Positions 25,928-34,660 of a DNA stretch of 64,000 nucleotides are shown here, one piece after another. Origin of the DNA: Streptomyces alboflavus (GTDB lineage Bacteria; Actinomycetota; Actinomycetes; Streptomycetales; Streptomycetaceae); assembly GCF_000716675.1 (NCBI RefSeq), contig NZ_JNXT01000059.1, forward strand, positions 62,001 through 126,000, read 5' to 3'. The position numbers and the translations under genes were made by a program. The notes beneath the pieces are model-generated. The model ran no database searches. It saw nothing but the letters and a program-made list of their open reading frames with translations, and was not told where the DNA came from. Within the stretch, counting starts at the first letter, position 1; the number at the start of each line of letters is the position of its first letter.

Positions 25928-26779
25928 GTGACCGCGAGCCCTTCTCCGCAGGAGTCGAACCCGCAGGACTCGGCCGACGCGGCCGACGCCGTACGGAACC
26001 GGATCAACACCGCGCAGCCGCACACGGCCCGCATCTGGAACTACTGGCTCGGCGGCAAGGACAACTACGCGGTCGACCGCGAGGCGGGCGACAGCATCCG
26101 TGAACTCCACCCGGGAATCGGCGACTACGCGCGCGCGGACCGCCTCTTCCTCGGCCGCGCGGTGCGGCACCTGGTGGCCGACTGCGGCGTGCGCCAGTTC
26201 CTCGACATCGGCACCGGACTGCCGACCGCGGACAACACCCACGAGGTGGCCCAGCGGATCGCTCCGGAGTCACGCATCGTCTACGTAGACAACGATCCGC
26301 TCGTCCTCACCCACGCGCGCGCCCTGCTGACGAGTTCCCCCGAGGGCCGGACGGACTACCTGGACGCCGACATGCGTGACGTCGAGGCCGTCCTGGAACA
26401 CGCCTCGCAGACGCTGGACTTCAGCCGTCCGGTCGCGTTGATGCTCCTCGGAGTCGTGATCTTCATCGAGGACGACAAGGAGGCCCAGGGCCTCGTGCGC
26501 CGCATCATGGACGCGCTGCCCTCGGGGAGCTATCTCGTCCTGTCGCACACGATCACCAGTCCGGCGATGCCGGACGTCGACGCGGCGGTGGCCTTCTGGA
26601 ACGAGCACGGCACTCCGAAGCTGACGCAGCGCACCCCGGAGCAGGTCGCCAAGTTCTTCGACGGTCTCGAACTGCTGGAGCCCGGCGTGGTCTCCTGCTC
26701 GCGGTGGCGCCCGGAGCCGACGGGGCTCGGCGAGCCGGACGAGGTGGCGATGTTCGGGGGTGTGGCCCGCAAGCACTGA
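25928..26779 (+). CDS. SAM-dependent methyltransferase (DUF574 family)
   Basis: The 283-residue protein belongs to the large actinobacterial family of predicted S-adenosylmethionine methyltransferases: HTARIWNYWLGGKDNYAVDR near the start, FLDIGTGLPTADNTHEVAQ as the SAM loop, VYVDNDPLVLTHARALL, and a C-terminal RTPEQVAKFFDGLELLEPG. Substrates are unknown for nearly all members, which are highly duplicated in Streptomyces. GTG 25928 follows CCAGGAGGCGATCAC, a strong ribosome site. Four 16-bp tandem repeats begin nine bases after its stop. Confidence 0.92.
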   Translation: MTASPSPQESNPQDSADAADAVRNRINTAQPHTARIWNYWLGGKDNYAVDREAGDSIRELHPGIGDYARADRLFLGRAVRHLVADCGVRQFLDIGTGLPTADNTHEVAQRIAPESRIVYVDNDPLVLTHARALLTSSPEGRTDYLDADMRDVEAVLEHASQTLDFSRPVALMLLGVVIFIEDDKEAQGLVRRIMDALPSGSYLVLSHTITSPAMPDVDAAVAFWNEHGTPKLTQRTPEQVAKFFDGLELLEPGVVSCSRWRPEPTGLGEPDEVAMFGGVARKH

Positions 26780-26787
26780 CGCGCGCC

Positions 26788-26851
26788 GCGCAGGTCGCGT
26801 GGCGCACGGGTCACGTGGTGCACGGGTCACATACCGCACAGGTCACGTGCC
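26788..26851. repeat. Four 16-bp tandem repeats after the methyltransferase gene
   Basis: Adjacent 16-bp units at 26788, 26804, 26820 and 26836 share the pattern GCRCRGGTCRCRTRSY and differ at a few positions. They start eight bases after the stop codon. They encode nothing obvious. Confidence 0.85.
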
Positions 26852-27251
26852 GTCGGGCCGAAGCGCCGCAGGGGGCACGGCAGCGGGCCCCAGTCCCTCC
26901 GGCCCTGGGCGTCCCTCCCGGCCCGGCCGACGGCCAGGTGGCATTGGTCTCCTCGGGCGGAGACGAGGCGGGGGCATGAGCGAACGGCGGCCAGGTGCTG
27001 CCGGAGCGGGGTGCCAGGCCCAGCCGAGGGGGCGCCGTGCAGGTGCGTGAAGGTGACCGCGTCGATGTTCGGGGTGGCGGCCTACTTCACGGAGGCTGTC
27101 CGGGAGGTGGTCGGCGTACGGCTCCCAGTCGCCCGCGGCCGTCGTGGGCAGCCGGCCGCGCGGCTTTGAGGCCCACCGCGCTGAGCCGCATGACCACAGG
27201 GCACGGCGGTGCCGCACAGAGGGAGCCCCACGCCACGACCACCGGCGCCCG
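26852..27251. other. Gene-poor region with possible gene remnants
   Basis: No intact gene is supported. A plus-strand stretch at about 27047-27168 (VTASMFGVAAYFTEAVREVV) has coding-like composition but no ribosome site or recognisable family, and may be a gene fragment. It lies between the methyltransferase and the MarR remnant, so this whole interval may be decayed. Confidence 0.4.
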
Positions 27252-27459
27252 CTGCCCCTGCGCGAACTGGCGGAGCGCATGTGCTGCGAGCCGTTCAACA
27301 GCACGTTCGTCGCCGACCGCGTGGAGGAGCAGGGGGGGGCAGGGGCTGGTCGCGCGCCGCCCGCACCCCTGCGACCGTGCCGAGTCACCTCTCGCGCCGC
27401 TGACCCAGCAGGAGCAGGGCACCCTCCAGGACCTGCTCCAACGCGCTGTCGACCGCTGA
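27252..27459 (+). pseudogene. Remnant of a MarR-family regulator
   Basis: Two pieces of a MarR winged helix lie in different frames. LPLRELAERMCCEPFNSTFV followed by ADRVEEQG is the DNA-recognition region. After an 8-G run and a repeated CAGGGG (about 27331-27346) the frame changes to GLVARRPHPCDRA, the wing. This joins directly to ESPLAPLTQQEQGTLQDLLQ, the C-terminal helix, so about 40 residues between them are missing. The N-terminal dimerisation helix is also not found. The stop is at 27459. Confidence 0.7.
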
Positions 27460-27503
27460 GAATTCGGTTTCGCCGGCGCGGTGCGGCCACGAAGAATGCC
27501 CCC

Positions 27504-28526
27504 ATGACGACGCCCACCCACGAGCCCCACCAGCACGGCAAGCTGCACGCCGGGGAGCCCGACATCGACGTACCGCTGGTCCGGAAGCTGCTCGCGGCCC
27601 AGTTCCCGCAGTGGGCGCACCTGCCCGTCGAGCAGTTCCCGTCGGCCGGGACCGTCAACGCCGTGTTCCGGCTCGGCGACGACATGGCCGTACGCGTCCC
27701 CCGCATCGCCGGTGGCGCCGCGGACGTGGCCAAGGAGAGCCGCTGGCTGCCCTGGCTCGCGCCCCGGCTCCCGACGGCGATCCCCACCGTGCTGGGCCGC
27801 GGCGAGCCCGGCGAGGGCTATCCGTGGGTCTGGTCCGTCCACAGCTGGCTCGACGGCGAGAACCCGGCCGTCGGGGCGCTCACCTCGCCCGACGCGCTCG
27901 CCGCCGACCTCGCCGCGTTCGTCACGGCCATGCGCCACGCCGACCCCACGGACGCGCCGCCCGCCTATCGCGGGGCCCCTGTGGCGACGGAGGACGCCGA
28001 GACGCGCGCGGCGCTCGAGGAGCTGCGACGGCTGGGACAGTCGGGGCCAGAGGATCAGCCGAGCCGACCGGGTCACGCTGGTCAATCCTCCCCGGACACC
28101 ACTCCCACCCCCTCCCCCGCCGTCGACACCCGCATCGACCTCGACGCCGCCACCGCCGTCTGGGAGGCCGCCCTCCGCACCCCCGAGTGGGACGCACCGC
28201 CCGTCTGGGTCCACTCCGACCTCATGCCCGGCAACCTGCTGGTCCGCGACGGCCGCCTCCAAGCCGTGATCGACTTCGGTACGGCGGGCGTGGGCGACCC
28301 CGCCTGCGACCTGATCGTGGCGTGGAACCTGCTGCCCGCCGACGCGCGTGAGACGTTCCGCGCCGCGACCGGCGCGGACGACGCGACGTGGGCGCGCGGG
28401 CGCGGCCGTGCGCTGTCCATGGCGCTCATCCAGCTGCCGTACTACGCCGTCACGAACCCGGCGCTCGCCGCCAACGCGCGCCATGTGATCCACGAGGTCC
28501 TGGCGGACCACGCGCGCGGCACCTGA
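27504..28526 (+). CDS. Aminoglycoside phosphotransferase-fold protein (APH family)
   Basis: The 340-residue protein has the APH/choline kinase fold: VEQFPSAGTVNAVFRLGDDM and AVRVPRI, SVHSWLDGENP, the catalytic HSDLMPGNLLVRDG and IDFGTAGVGDPACDL. These enzymes phosphorylate small molecules; resistance activity cannot be inferred because the family is broad. A Ser/Pro/Thr-rich insert lies at about 180-208. ATG 27504 has no ribosome site, so the transcript may be leaderless. A MarR remnant lies just upstream and a hairpin terminator follows. Confidence 0.88.
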   Translation: MTTPTHEPHQHGKLHAGEPDIDVPLVRKLLAAQFPQWAHLPVEQFPSAGTVNAVFRLGDDMAVRVPRIAGGAADVAKESRWLPWLAPRLPTAIPTVLGRGEPGEGYPWVWSVHSWLDGENPAVGALTSPDALAADLAAFVTAMRHADPTDAPPAYRGAPVATEDAETRAALEELRRLGQSGPEDQPSRPGHAGQSSPDTTPTPSPAVDTRIDLDAATAVWEAALRTPEWDAPPVWVHSDLMPGNLLVRDGRLQAVIDFGTAGVGDPACDLIVAWNLLPADARETFRAATGADDATWARGRGRALSMALIQLPYYAVTNPALAANARHVIHEVLADHARGT

Positions 28527-28534
28527 CACCGCCG

Positions 28535-28566
28535 CCCGGGCGCCCGTACCAGTACGGGGGCCCGGG
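28535..28566. terminator. Hairpin terminator after the APH-family gene
   Basis: Arms of 15 bp (28535-28549 and 28552-28566) pair with one mismatch around a very short loop, starting eight bases after the stop codon. Confidence 0.7.
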
Positions 28567-28705
28567 ACCGTGCCGGCACGGCCAAGCCCTCCCGCACCCG
28601 GTGCCCCCAGGAGCCACGCCCCCGCCGCCACAGCCTGGCGCCCCCGCCCGCACAGACACCGCCCTCCCTGGCCAGCACGCCGCGTGAGGTGGCAGGATCG
28701 CGCCC

Positions 28706-29698
28706 ATGTTCGCGGCCCTCCACCTCAGCCGGCGCCGGGCCCTGCAGGCCTCGGCGGCGGCCCTAGTGGTGTTCGGGCTGCTCCTGTGGTGGCTGCTCCC
28801 GGTGGGCGAGAGTTCGCCGCAGGGCCGGATGACCTTCAGTACGGGAGTGAAGGGCGCCGTCTACGAGACGTACGGGAAGCTGCTGCGCAACGCCGCCGCG
28901 GACGACATGCCGGACGTCGACATCGACCTCCTCAACAGCGAGGGCTCGCAGCAGAACGTCGAGCGCGTCGCGACGGGCAAGGCCGACTTCACCATCGCGG
29001 CGGCCGACGCCGTGGAGAAGTACCGCCTGGAGGACCGGCCCGGCGCGGACCGGCTGCAGGGCTGCGCACGGCTGTACGACGACTACGTACAGCTCGTCGT
29101 GCGGCGCTCCTCCAAGATCGAAGAGGCCAAGGACCTGCGCGGGCAGCGGGTCGCCGTGGGGCAGCCGCGCTCGGGCGTGCGGCTGATCGCCGACCGGGTG
29201 CTCAAGGCCGCGGGGCTGCGGCTCGACAAGGACATCACGGCGCTGCCCGCGGGCATAGACACCGCCCCCGACCTGCTGCAGAGCGGCGACATCGACGCGT
29301 TCTTCTGGTCGGGCGGGCTGCCCACCAGCTCGGTGCGGGAGCTGTCCGAGGGCCTCGCCATCCGCCTCGTACCGCTCGGCGACCTCGTGAAGGCGCTGCA
29401 CAAACAGGGCGGCGCGTCCCGCTACTACCGCGCCGCCACCATGCCGGCTGACGCCTACCCGCAGGCCCAGCAGAGCGCGTCCGTGCCGACCCTGGCCGTG
29501 GCGAACCTCCTGGTGACCACCGACCGGGCCGACCCGGAGCTGACGGAGGGGCTGACCCGGACCGTCATCGACAGCCGGGACCACATCGGCGCGCAGGTGC
29601 ACGCGGCCCAGCTGGTCGACCTGCGCACCGCCCTGTACACCGACCCCCTGACCCTGCACGAGGGCGCGCGGCGCTACTACCGCTCGGTCAAACCCTGA
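28706..29698 (+). CDS. TAXI-family extracytoplasmic solute-binding protein
   Basis: The 330-residue protein is a TRAP-associated TAXI binding protein. It has an N-terminal membrane anchor (RALQASAAALVVFGLLLWWL), then the TAXI core: FSTGVKGAVYETYGKLLRNA, NSEGSQQNVERVATGKADFT, LRGQRVAVGQPRSGVRLIAD, IDTAPDLLQSGDIDAFFWSG. Related proteins bind glutamate or other carboxylates for TRAP permeases, yet no permease is encoded nearby. It converges with a two-component system, and a glutamate-type ABC operon follows, which hints at ligand sensing. The stop lies in a 21-bp tandem repeat. Confidence 0.88.
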   Translation: MFAALHLSRRRALQASAAALVVFGLLLWWLLPVGESSPQGRMTFSTGVKGAVYETYGKLLRNAAADDMPDVDIDLLNSEGSQQNVERVATGKADFTIAAADAVEKYRLEDRPGADRLQGCARLYDDYVQLVVRRSSKIEEAKDLRGQRVAVGQPRSGVRLIADRVLKAAGLRLDKDITALPAGIDTAPDLLQSGDIDAFFWSGGLPTSSVRELSEGLAIRLVPLGDLVKALHKQGGASRYYRAATMPADAYPQAQQSASVPTLAVANLLVTTDRADPELTEGLTRTVIDSRDHIGAQVHAAQLVDLRTALYTDPLTLHEGARRYYRSVKP

Positions 29699-29730
29699 GG
29701 CAGCACTCGCAAACCCTGAGGCAGCACCCG
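29689..29730. repeat. 21-bp tandem repeat across the TAXI stop codon
   Basis: Two adjacent units beginning CAAACCCTGAGGCAGCAC (29689-29709, 29710-29730) are followed by two decayed copies to about 29779. The stop codon TGA is part of the first unit, and the decayed copies reach the end of the convergent kinase gene. Confidence 0.8.
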
Positions 29731-29773
29731 GCCCATCCCTCAGGCATCGCTCCAGCAAGCCCTGAGGCACCGC

Positions 29774-31246
29774 TCAGCCGCCCCCGGGCCCCCCGCCCGG
29801 CTCCGCTCCGGGGCCCTGCTTCCGAACCGCCCCCGCCCCCTCCGGCGCCTGCCTCGGAATGCCCACCGTCACCTTCAGGCCGCGCGGTTCATGGCGTTCG
29901 TACGCCATCGTGCCGCCGCCCGCCGCGAGCAGGGCCCGCGAGATCGACAGGCCGAGGCCGGAGCCCTTGACGTTCTGGTGACGGTTGCTGCGCCAGAAGC
30001 GGTCGCCGATGCGGGACAGTTCGTCGTCGGCGAGGCCGGGGCCGCCGTCGGTGACGACGATGGTGGTCCTGGAGTCGGCGGCGGCGACCCGCACCCGCAC
30101 CTCCGCTCCCTCCGGTGTGAACTTCAGGGCGTTGTCGATCACCGCGTCCAGGGCGCTGGACAGGGCGATCGGGTCCGCCCAGCCGGTCGTCGCCGGGCAC
30201 TCCCCGGCAAGACGCACGCCCCGCTCCTCGGCGAGCGGCCGCCAGGCGGCGACGCGCTCGGCCGCCAGCTCGCCGATGTCGGTGAGCTGGAGATCCGCCG
30301 CCGCGTGTTCCGCGAGCGCCAGGTCGAGCAGGTCGTCGAGGACCTGCGCGAGGCGCTTGCCTTCGGTGCGCACCGAGGCGATCTCCTCGTTGCCCTCGGG
30401 CAGTTCGAGGGCCAGGAGCTCGATGCGGAGCAGCAGGGCGGACAGCGGGTTGCGCAGTTGGTGCGAGGCGTCGGCGACGAAGGCGCGCTGCTGCTCGAGG
30501 ACGTCTTCGACGTTGTCCGCCATCTCGTTGAACGACCGGGCCAGGCGCCTTAGTTCCGGCGGACCGCCGGCGGCCGCGACGCGGGAGGCGAGGCGGCCGG
30601 TGGCGATGTCGTGGGTGGTGGCGTCCAGGACCCGCACCGGGCGCAGGACCCAGCCGGTGAGGCGCAGCGCGGCGCCGACCGCGAGGAGCATGGCGGCGGA
30701 CTCGCCCGCGCCGATGAGCAGCCAGCCGTGCAGGGTCTTCGCGCGCATGCGCCCGGTGGGCGAGTCGGTGACGACGACGGCCACGACGTCGCCGTCGCGG
30801 ATCACCGGTGAGGCGACGACGATCCGTCCGCCCTCGTTCCAGGGCCATACCTGGGGCGGGTTGTGGCTGCCGCGGGAGCGCAGGGCCTCTTCGAAGGCGT
30901 CGCTCACGTCCCCGCCGCCGGTGGGCAGGTACCAGTCGCCGGGGGCGTGCGCCATGGGGAAGCGGTCGCGGAAGAACACGCCCGCCTTGATGCCGTACAC
31001 CTCGTGGTAGTAGTCGAGTTCCTTCTGCAGGGTCTCGCGTCGCTCGTCCTTGTCGCGCACCCGTGAGCCCGAGGGGCGCTGGGTGACGAACTGCGCGAGC
31101 GCGGCGAAGCGCGCCGTGTCGTCGATGCGGTCGACGACCACCTTCTGCTGCTGTGCCGACGCCACGCTGACCGCGAGCGGGAAGCCCAGGGCGAGCAGCA
31201 CGCCCGCCATGAGGACGATGAGGAGCGGTAGGAGGCGGGCGCGCAC
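29774..31246 (-). CDS. Two-component sensor histidine kinase
   Basis: The 490-residue kinase has two membrane helices (LLPLLIVLMAGVLLALGFPL and WLLIGAGESAAMLLAVGAAL) flanking an extracytoplasmic sensor of about 145 residues that includes DWYLPTGGGDVSDAFEEALR. HAMP, HisKA with the phosphoacceptor in FVADASHQLRNPLSALLLRI, and the ATPase domain (VIDNALKFTPEG, VTDGGPGLADDE, GSGLGLSISRAL) follow. It starts at GTG 31246, nine bases after the response regulator stop. It is convergent with the TAXI protein and linked to gluABCD. The signal is unknown. Confidence 0.93.
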   Translation of the reverse strand: MRARLLPLLIVLMAGVLLALGFPLAVSVASAQQQKVVVDRIDDTARFAALAQFVTQRPSGSRVRDKDERRETLQKELDYYHEVYGIKAGVFFRDRFPMAHAPGDWYLPTGGGDVSDAFEEALRSRGSHNPPQVWPWNEGGRIVVASPVIRDGDVVAVVVTDSPTGRMRAKTLHGWLLIGAGESAAMLLAVGAALRLTGWVLRPVRVLDATTHDIATGRLASRVAAAGGPPELRRLARSFNEMADNVEDVLEQQRAFVADASHQLRNPLSALLLRIELLALELPEGNEEIASVRTEGKRLAQVLDDLLDLALAEHAAADLQLTDIGELAAERVAAWRPLAEERGVRLAGECPATTGWADPIALSSALDAVIDNALKFTPEGAEVRVRVAAADSRTTIVVTDGGPGLADDELSRIGDRFWRSNRHQNVKGSGLGLSISRALLAAGGGTMAYERHEPRGLKVTVGIPRQAPEGAGAVRKQGPGAEPGGGPGGG

Positions 31247-31255
31247 CTGTGCCCG

Positions 31256-31945
31256 CTACGACGCCGGGGCGACGAGCCGGTAGCCGACTCCGCGCACGGT
31301 CTCGATCAGGGCGGGCATGTGCAGCTTGGCGCGCAGGGACGCCACGTGCACCTCCAGCGTGCGCCCCGTGCCCTCCCAGCTCGTGCGCCACACCTCGCTG
31401 ATGATCTGCTCGCGCCGGAAGACGACTCCCGGGCGCTGGGCGAGCAGCGCGAGCAGGTCGAACTCCTTGCGGGTCAGCTGGACCACGTCGCCGTCCACGC
31501 TGACCTGCCGGGTGGGCAGTTCGATACGGACGCTGCCGAGCCGCAGCTCGGTGTCGGCGGACTTCTTCGCGGCACCGGCCGAGGGGCGGCGGATGACGGC
31601 GTGGATGCGGGCGATGAGTTCCCCGGTGTCGTACGGCTTCACTACGTAGTCGTCGGCTCCGAGGTTGAGGCCGTGGATGCGGGAGCGGACGTCGGCACGG
31701 GCGGTGACCATGATGACGGGGATGGAGGTGCGCTTGCGGATCTTTCCGCAGACCTCGTAGCCGTCCTGGTCGGGCAGGCCGAGATCGAGGAGTACGACTC
31801 CGAAGGGCGCCGCTTCGCCGGGCAGCAGGGCCTGTAGTGCCTCCTCCCCGCTGCGGGCGTGGGTGACGGCGAAGCCGTGCCGGGCCAGGACCGCGGACAG
31901 GGCGGCGGCCACGTGGTCGTCGTCCTCGACGAGCAGCAGTCTCAT
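31256..31945 (-). CDS. OmpR-family response regulator
   Basis: The 229-residue regulator has a receiver domain (LLLVEDDDHV, phosphoacceptor in VVLLDLGLPDQDGYEV, VIMVTARAD, DDYVVKPYD) and an OmpR/PhoB winged helix (LTRKEFDLLALLAQRPGVVF, LEVHVASLRAKL, ETVRGVGYRL). ATG 31945 is chosen for the GGAGGGAG site; the open frame adds 13 residues upstream. It is cotranscribed with the kinase and diverges from gluA across 361 bp, so it may control that operon. Confidence 0.94.
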   Translation of the reverse strand: MRLLLVEDDDHVAAALSAVLARHGFAVTHARSGEEALQALLPGEAAPFGVVLLDLGLPDQDGYEVCGKIRKRTSIPVIMVTARADVRSRIHGLNLGADDYVVKPYDTGELIARIHAVIRRPSAGAAKKSADTELRLGSVRIELPTRQVSVDGDVVQLTRKEFDLLALLAQRPGVVFRREQIISEVWRTSWEGTGRTLEVHVASLRAKLHMPALIETVRGVGYRLVAPAS

Positions 31946-32306
31946 GCGGTCTCCCTCCAGCCCATCGGCCCCCCACTCGTTCATCGGTCGTTCCGTTCCC
32001 GCTCACGCGGTCCCGCATGTGTGTTCGCGGCCGCCGGGCACGCGCGCGTGCGCGCGGATTTCAAGCGGCATACGGGCGCACGAAAGCACCCAAGGCATCC
32101 ACGCCGATGGATAAGGACCGCGTCAAGGCCCTTAGGGTCACGGACACGTTCCGTTATGCACCCGGTACGCAGCCGGGGCGCCCTCTTCACACGGAGTGTC
32201 CGGTTGCGGCCGGATCGTTATGCTCAATTTCCCCTCAGATGTAATGACGCTGGTCGCACCGGGTTACTACTGTCCTCCCAACCCGAGGAGGATGGAGCAA
32301 CAAGCC
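31946..32306. other. Divergent promoter region between response regulator and gluA
   Basis: This 361-bp spacer is less GC-rich near 32215-32275. TTATGC (32218-32223) and TGTAAT (32240-32245), 16 bp apart, could be a weak sigma-70-type promoter for gluA. No small gene, riboswitch or clear operator is recognised. Confidence 0.35.
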
Positions 32307-33059
32307 GTGACCGAAGTATCGGTGACCAAGGACGCCAAGCCCGCGGCGGACGACCTTGTCGTGCTGAAGGGTGTCAACAAGCACTTCGGCGCCCTGCACG
32401 TCCTCCAGGACATCGACCTGACCATCACCCGTGGTGAGGTCGTCGTCGTGATCGGTCCCTCCGGGTCGGGCAAGTCGACGCTGTGCCGCACCATCAACCG
32501 CCTGGAGACCATCGATGCGGGAGCGATCTCGATCGACGGCAAGCCGCTGCCCCAGGAGGGCAAGGAACTGGCCCGGCTCCGCGCGGACGTGGGCATGGTC
32601 TTCCAGTCCTTCAATCTCTTCGCGCACAAGACCGTGCTCGAGAACGTGATGCTGGGCCAGACCAAGGTGCGCAGGACGCCCAAGGCGGAGGCGGAGGAGA
32701 AGGCCCGCGCCCTGCTCGACCGGGTGGGTGTCGGCTCCCAGGCCGACAAGTACCCCGCGCAGCTCTCCGGCGGCCAGCAGCAACGCGTCGCGATCGCCCG
32801 CGCGTTGGCGATGGGACCCAAGGTGATGCTCTTCGACGAGCCGACCTCGGCCCTCGACCCGGAGATGATCAATGAGGTCCTCGAGGTCATGCAGCAGCTC
32901 GCCCGGGACGGCATGCCACCTTCGATGCCAGGACGCACCACAGCGTCTCCCTCAACCTCCGCCGAAACAAAGGATGTCCACCATGAAGGTTCGCAAGTCC
33001 GCCGCCGCGGCGGCGGTGATCGCCGCTCTCGCCCTGACCGCCACCGCCTGCGGCGGTGA
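32307..33059 (+). CDS. gluA: Glutamate-type ABC transporter ATPase, 3'-truncated
   Basis: Residues 1-203 are a standard amino-acid ABC ATPase: Walker [20 protein letters not shown]-loop [10 protein letters not shown], signature [15 protein letters not shown], Walker [16 protein letters not shown]. After ARDGM (codon ending 32915) homology stops. The switch/H-loop that normally reads VTHEMGFA and about 50 C-terminal residues are absent. Instead a 47-residue unrelated tail reads through the gluB leader and into gluB out of frame, overlapping it by 77 bp. GTG 32307 follows GGAG nine bases upstream. Either a deletion of roughly 160-200 bp or an assembly error explains this. Confidence 0.9.
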   Translation: MTEVSVTKDAKPAADDLVVLKGVNKHFGALHVLQDIDLTITRGEVVVVIGPSGSGKSTLCRTINRLETIDAGAISIDGKPLPQEGKELARLRADVGMVFQSFNLFAHKTVLENVMLGQTKVRRTPKAEAEEKARALLDRVGVGSQADKYPAQLSGGQQQRVAIARALAMGPKVMLFDEPTSALDPEMINEVLEVMQQLARDGMPPSMPGRTTASPSTSAETKDVHHEGSQVRRRGGGDRRSRPDRHRLRR

Positions 33060-33903
33060 CTCCGGGACCGCCGGTGACAAGCCGAAGGGCGGCGCCGGTG
33101 GCAAGGACCAGCCGAAGCTGCCCACGTACACGGTCGCCAAGGACGTCAAGATCGACTCGCCGACCCTGAAGAAGGCGCAGAAGGACGGCGAGATCGTCTT
33201 CGGCGCCAAGAACGACCAGCCGTTCCTCGGCTTCGAGGACACCGACGGCAAGCGCTCCGGCTTCGACATCGAGATCGCCAAGATGGTGGCGGCCGACCTC
33301 GGCTTCCCCGCGAACAAGGTCAAGTTCGAGACGATCGACTCGAACGTGCGTGAGACGGCCATCTCCAAGGGCCAGGTCGACCTCTACGTAGGCACGTACA
33401 CGATCAACGACGAGCGCAAGAAGCAGGTCGGGTTCGCCGGACCGTACTTCATGGCCGGTGCCGACCTGCTCGTCCGCAAGGACGACAAGGCCATCACGGG
33501 TCCGAAGTCCGTCAAGGGCAAGACGGTCTGCTCCATCAAGGGCTCGACTCCGCTGCAGGAGATCAAGAAGTCCAAGTACGGCGCCAAGACCGTCGAGCTG
33601 TCCAAGTACTCCGAGTGCGTTCAGCAGCTCCTGAACAAGGAGGTCGACGCCGTCACCACCGACGACGCGATCCTCAAGGGCTACGCCGCCCAGCGCCCGG
33701 AGAAGCTGAAGGTCGTCGGCGACCCCTTCACCAAGGAGCCGTACGGCGTCGGCATGAACAAGGACGACAAGGCCCTGCGGGACGCCGTCGCCGACGCCCT
33801 CGAGGCGCACCAGAAGAACGGTGACTACAAGAAGGCGTACGACGCGACCCTCGGCCTGTCCGGCTCCCCGTACCAGGAGCCCCCGGCCCTCGAGCGCTAC
33901 TGA
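32983..33903 (+). CDS. gluB: Glutamate-type ABC transporter substrate-binding lipoprotein
   Basis: The 306-residue protein is an SBP of the polar amino acid class. The signal peptide ends in LTATAC with Cys23 lipidated. The binding domain has [55 protein letters not shown] and a C-terminal [14 protein letters not shown] 32983 has AAAGGA eight bases upstream. It lies between gluA and gluC in the operon and captures substrate at the membrane surface. Its own leader is intact even though gluA upstream is damaged. Confidence 0.93.
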   Translation: MKVRKSAAAAAVIAALALTATACGGDSGTAGDKPKGGAGGKDQPKLPTYTVAKDVKIDSPTLKKAQKDGEIVFGAKNDQPFLGFEDTDGKRSGFDIEIAKMVAADLGFPANKVKFETIDSNVRETAISKGQVDLYVGTYTINDERKKQVGFAGPYFMAGADLLVRKDDKAITGPKSVKGKTVCSIKGSTPLQEIKKSKYGAKTVELSKYSECVQQLLNKEVDAVTTDDAILKGYAAQRPEKLKVVGDPFTKEPYGVGMNKDDKALRDAVADALEAHQKNGDYKKAYDATLGLSGSPYQEPPALERY

Positions 33904-34012
33904 CATCTCCGTTCGATCCACCGGCACTGAGCGTCGCGCCCTGTGGGTGCCGTCACGGCACGCGCAGGGCGCGGCAGCTCCGCCCGACAGCAGCCGCCGC
34001 TAGGACATCTCC

Positions 34013-34660
34013 GTGAATGTTTTGCTCGATCATCTCCCGGAATTCCGGGAGGGGTTCATAGGAACCATCCTGCTGACCCTGGCCAGCGGAGCCCTGGCGA
34101 TGGTGCTGGGGATCGTGATCGCCGGGTTCCGCGTGTCCCCCGTGCCCCCGCTGCGCTTCTTCGGCGCGGCCTGGGTCACGCTCTTCCGGAACACCCCGCT
34201 CACGGTGCTCTTCCTCGTGGCGTGGTTCGTCGTTCCCGTGATCTTCATGCCGGGTCTCAGCCCCTGGACCAAGGCGCTGTTGGCACTCGGCTTCTACACC
34301 TCGGCGTTCGTCTGCGAGGCCATCAGGTCCGGCATCAACACGGTGCCCCTGGGCCAGGCCGAGGCCGCCCGCTCCATCGGCATGACGTTCTTCCAGACCC
34401 TGCGTCTGATCGTCCTGCCGCAGGCCACCCGCACGGTGATCCCTCCGCTCAGCTCGATCTTCATCGCCCTGACGAAGAACTCCGCCATCGCGGGCGCGTT
34501 CAGCGTGACGGAGCTGTTCGGCGTGCAGAAGCTGCTCAGCGACAAGGGCTTCGACATCGCCTGGATCTTCCTCTGGGTGGCCATCGGCTACCTGATCATC
34601 ACCTTCACCATCAGCGGTCTCTTCCGGCTGCTTGAGCGCCGCTTGGGGGTCGCGCGATGA
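34013..34660 (+). CDS. gluC: Glutamate-type ABC transporter permease
   Basis: The 215-residue permease has about five membrane helices and the HisM-type pattern: FRNTPLTVLFLVAWFVVPV, then the ATPase-coupling EAA loop ALGFYTSAFVCEAIRSGINT and LGQAEAARSIGMTFFQTLRL. GTG 34013 is preceded by AGGACATCTCC. A 109-bp spacer separates it from gluB, and its stop overlaps gluD (ATGA). It should pair with GluD to form the channel. Confidence 0.93.
   Translation: MNVLLDHLPEFREGFIGTILLTLASGALAMVLGIVIAGFRVSPVPPLRFFGAAWVTLFRNTPLTVLFLVAWFVVPVIFMPGLSPWTKALLALGFYTSAFVCEAIRSGINTVPLGQAEAARSIGMTFFQTLRLIVLPQATRTVIPPLSSIFIALTKNSAIAGAFSVTELFGVQKLLSDKGFDIAWIFLWVAIGYLIITFTISGLFRLLERRLGVAR

Noticed and set aside
27504..28526. 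Antibiotic-resistance aminoglycoside kinase
   Set aside because: Only general APH-fold motifs are visible. The family includes many kinases of other small molecules, so a resistance call is not supported.
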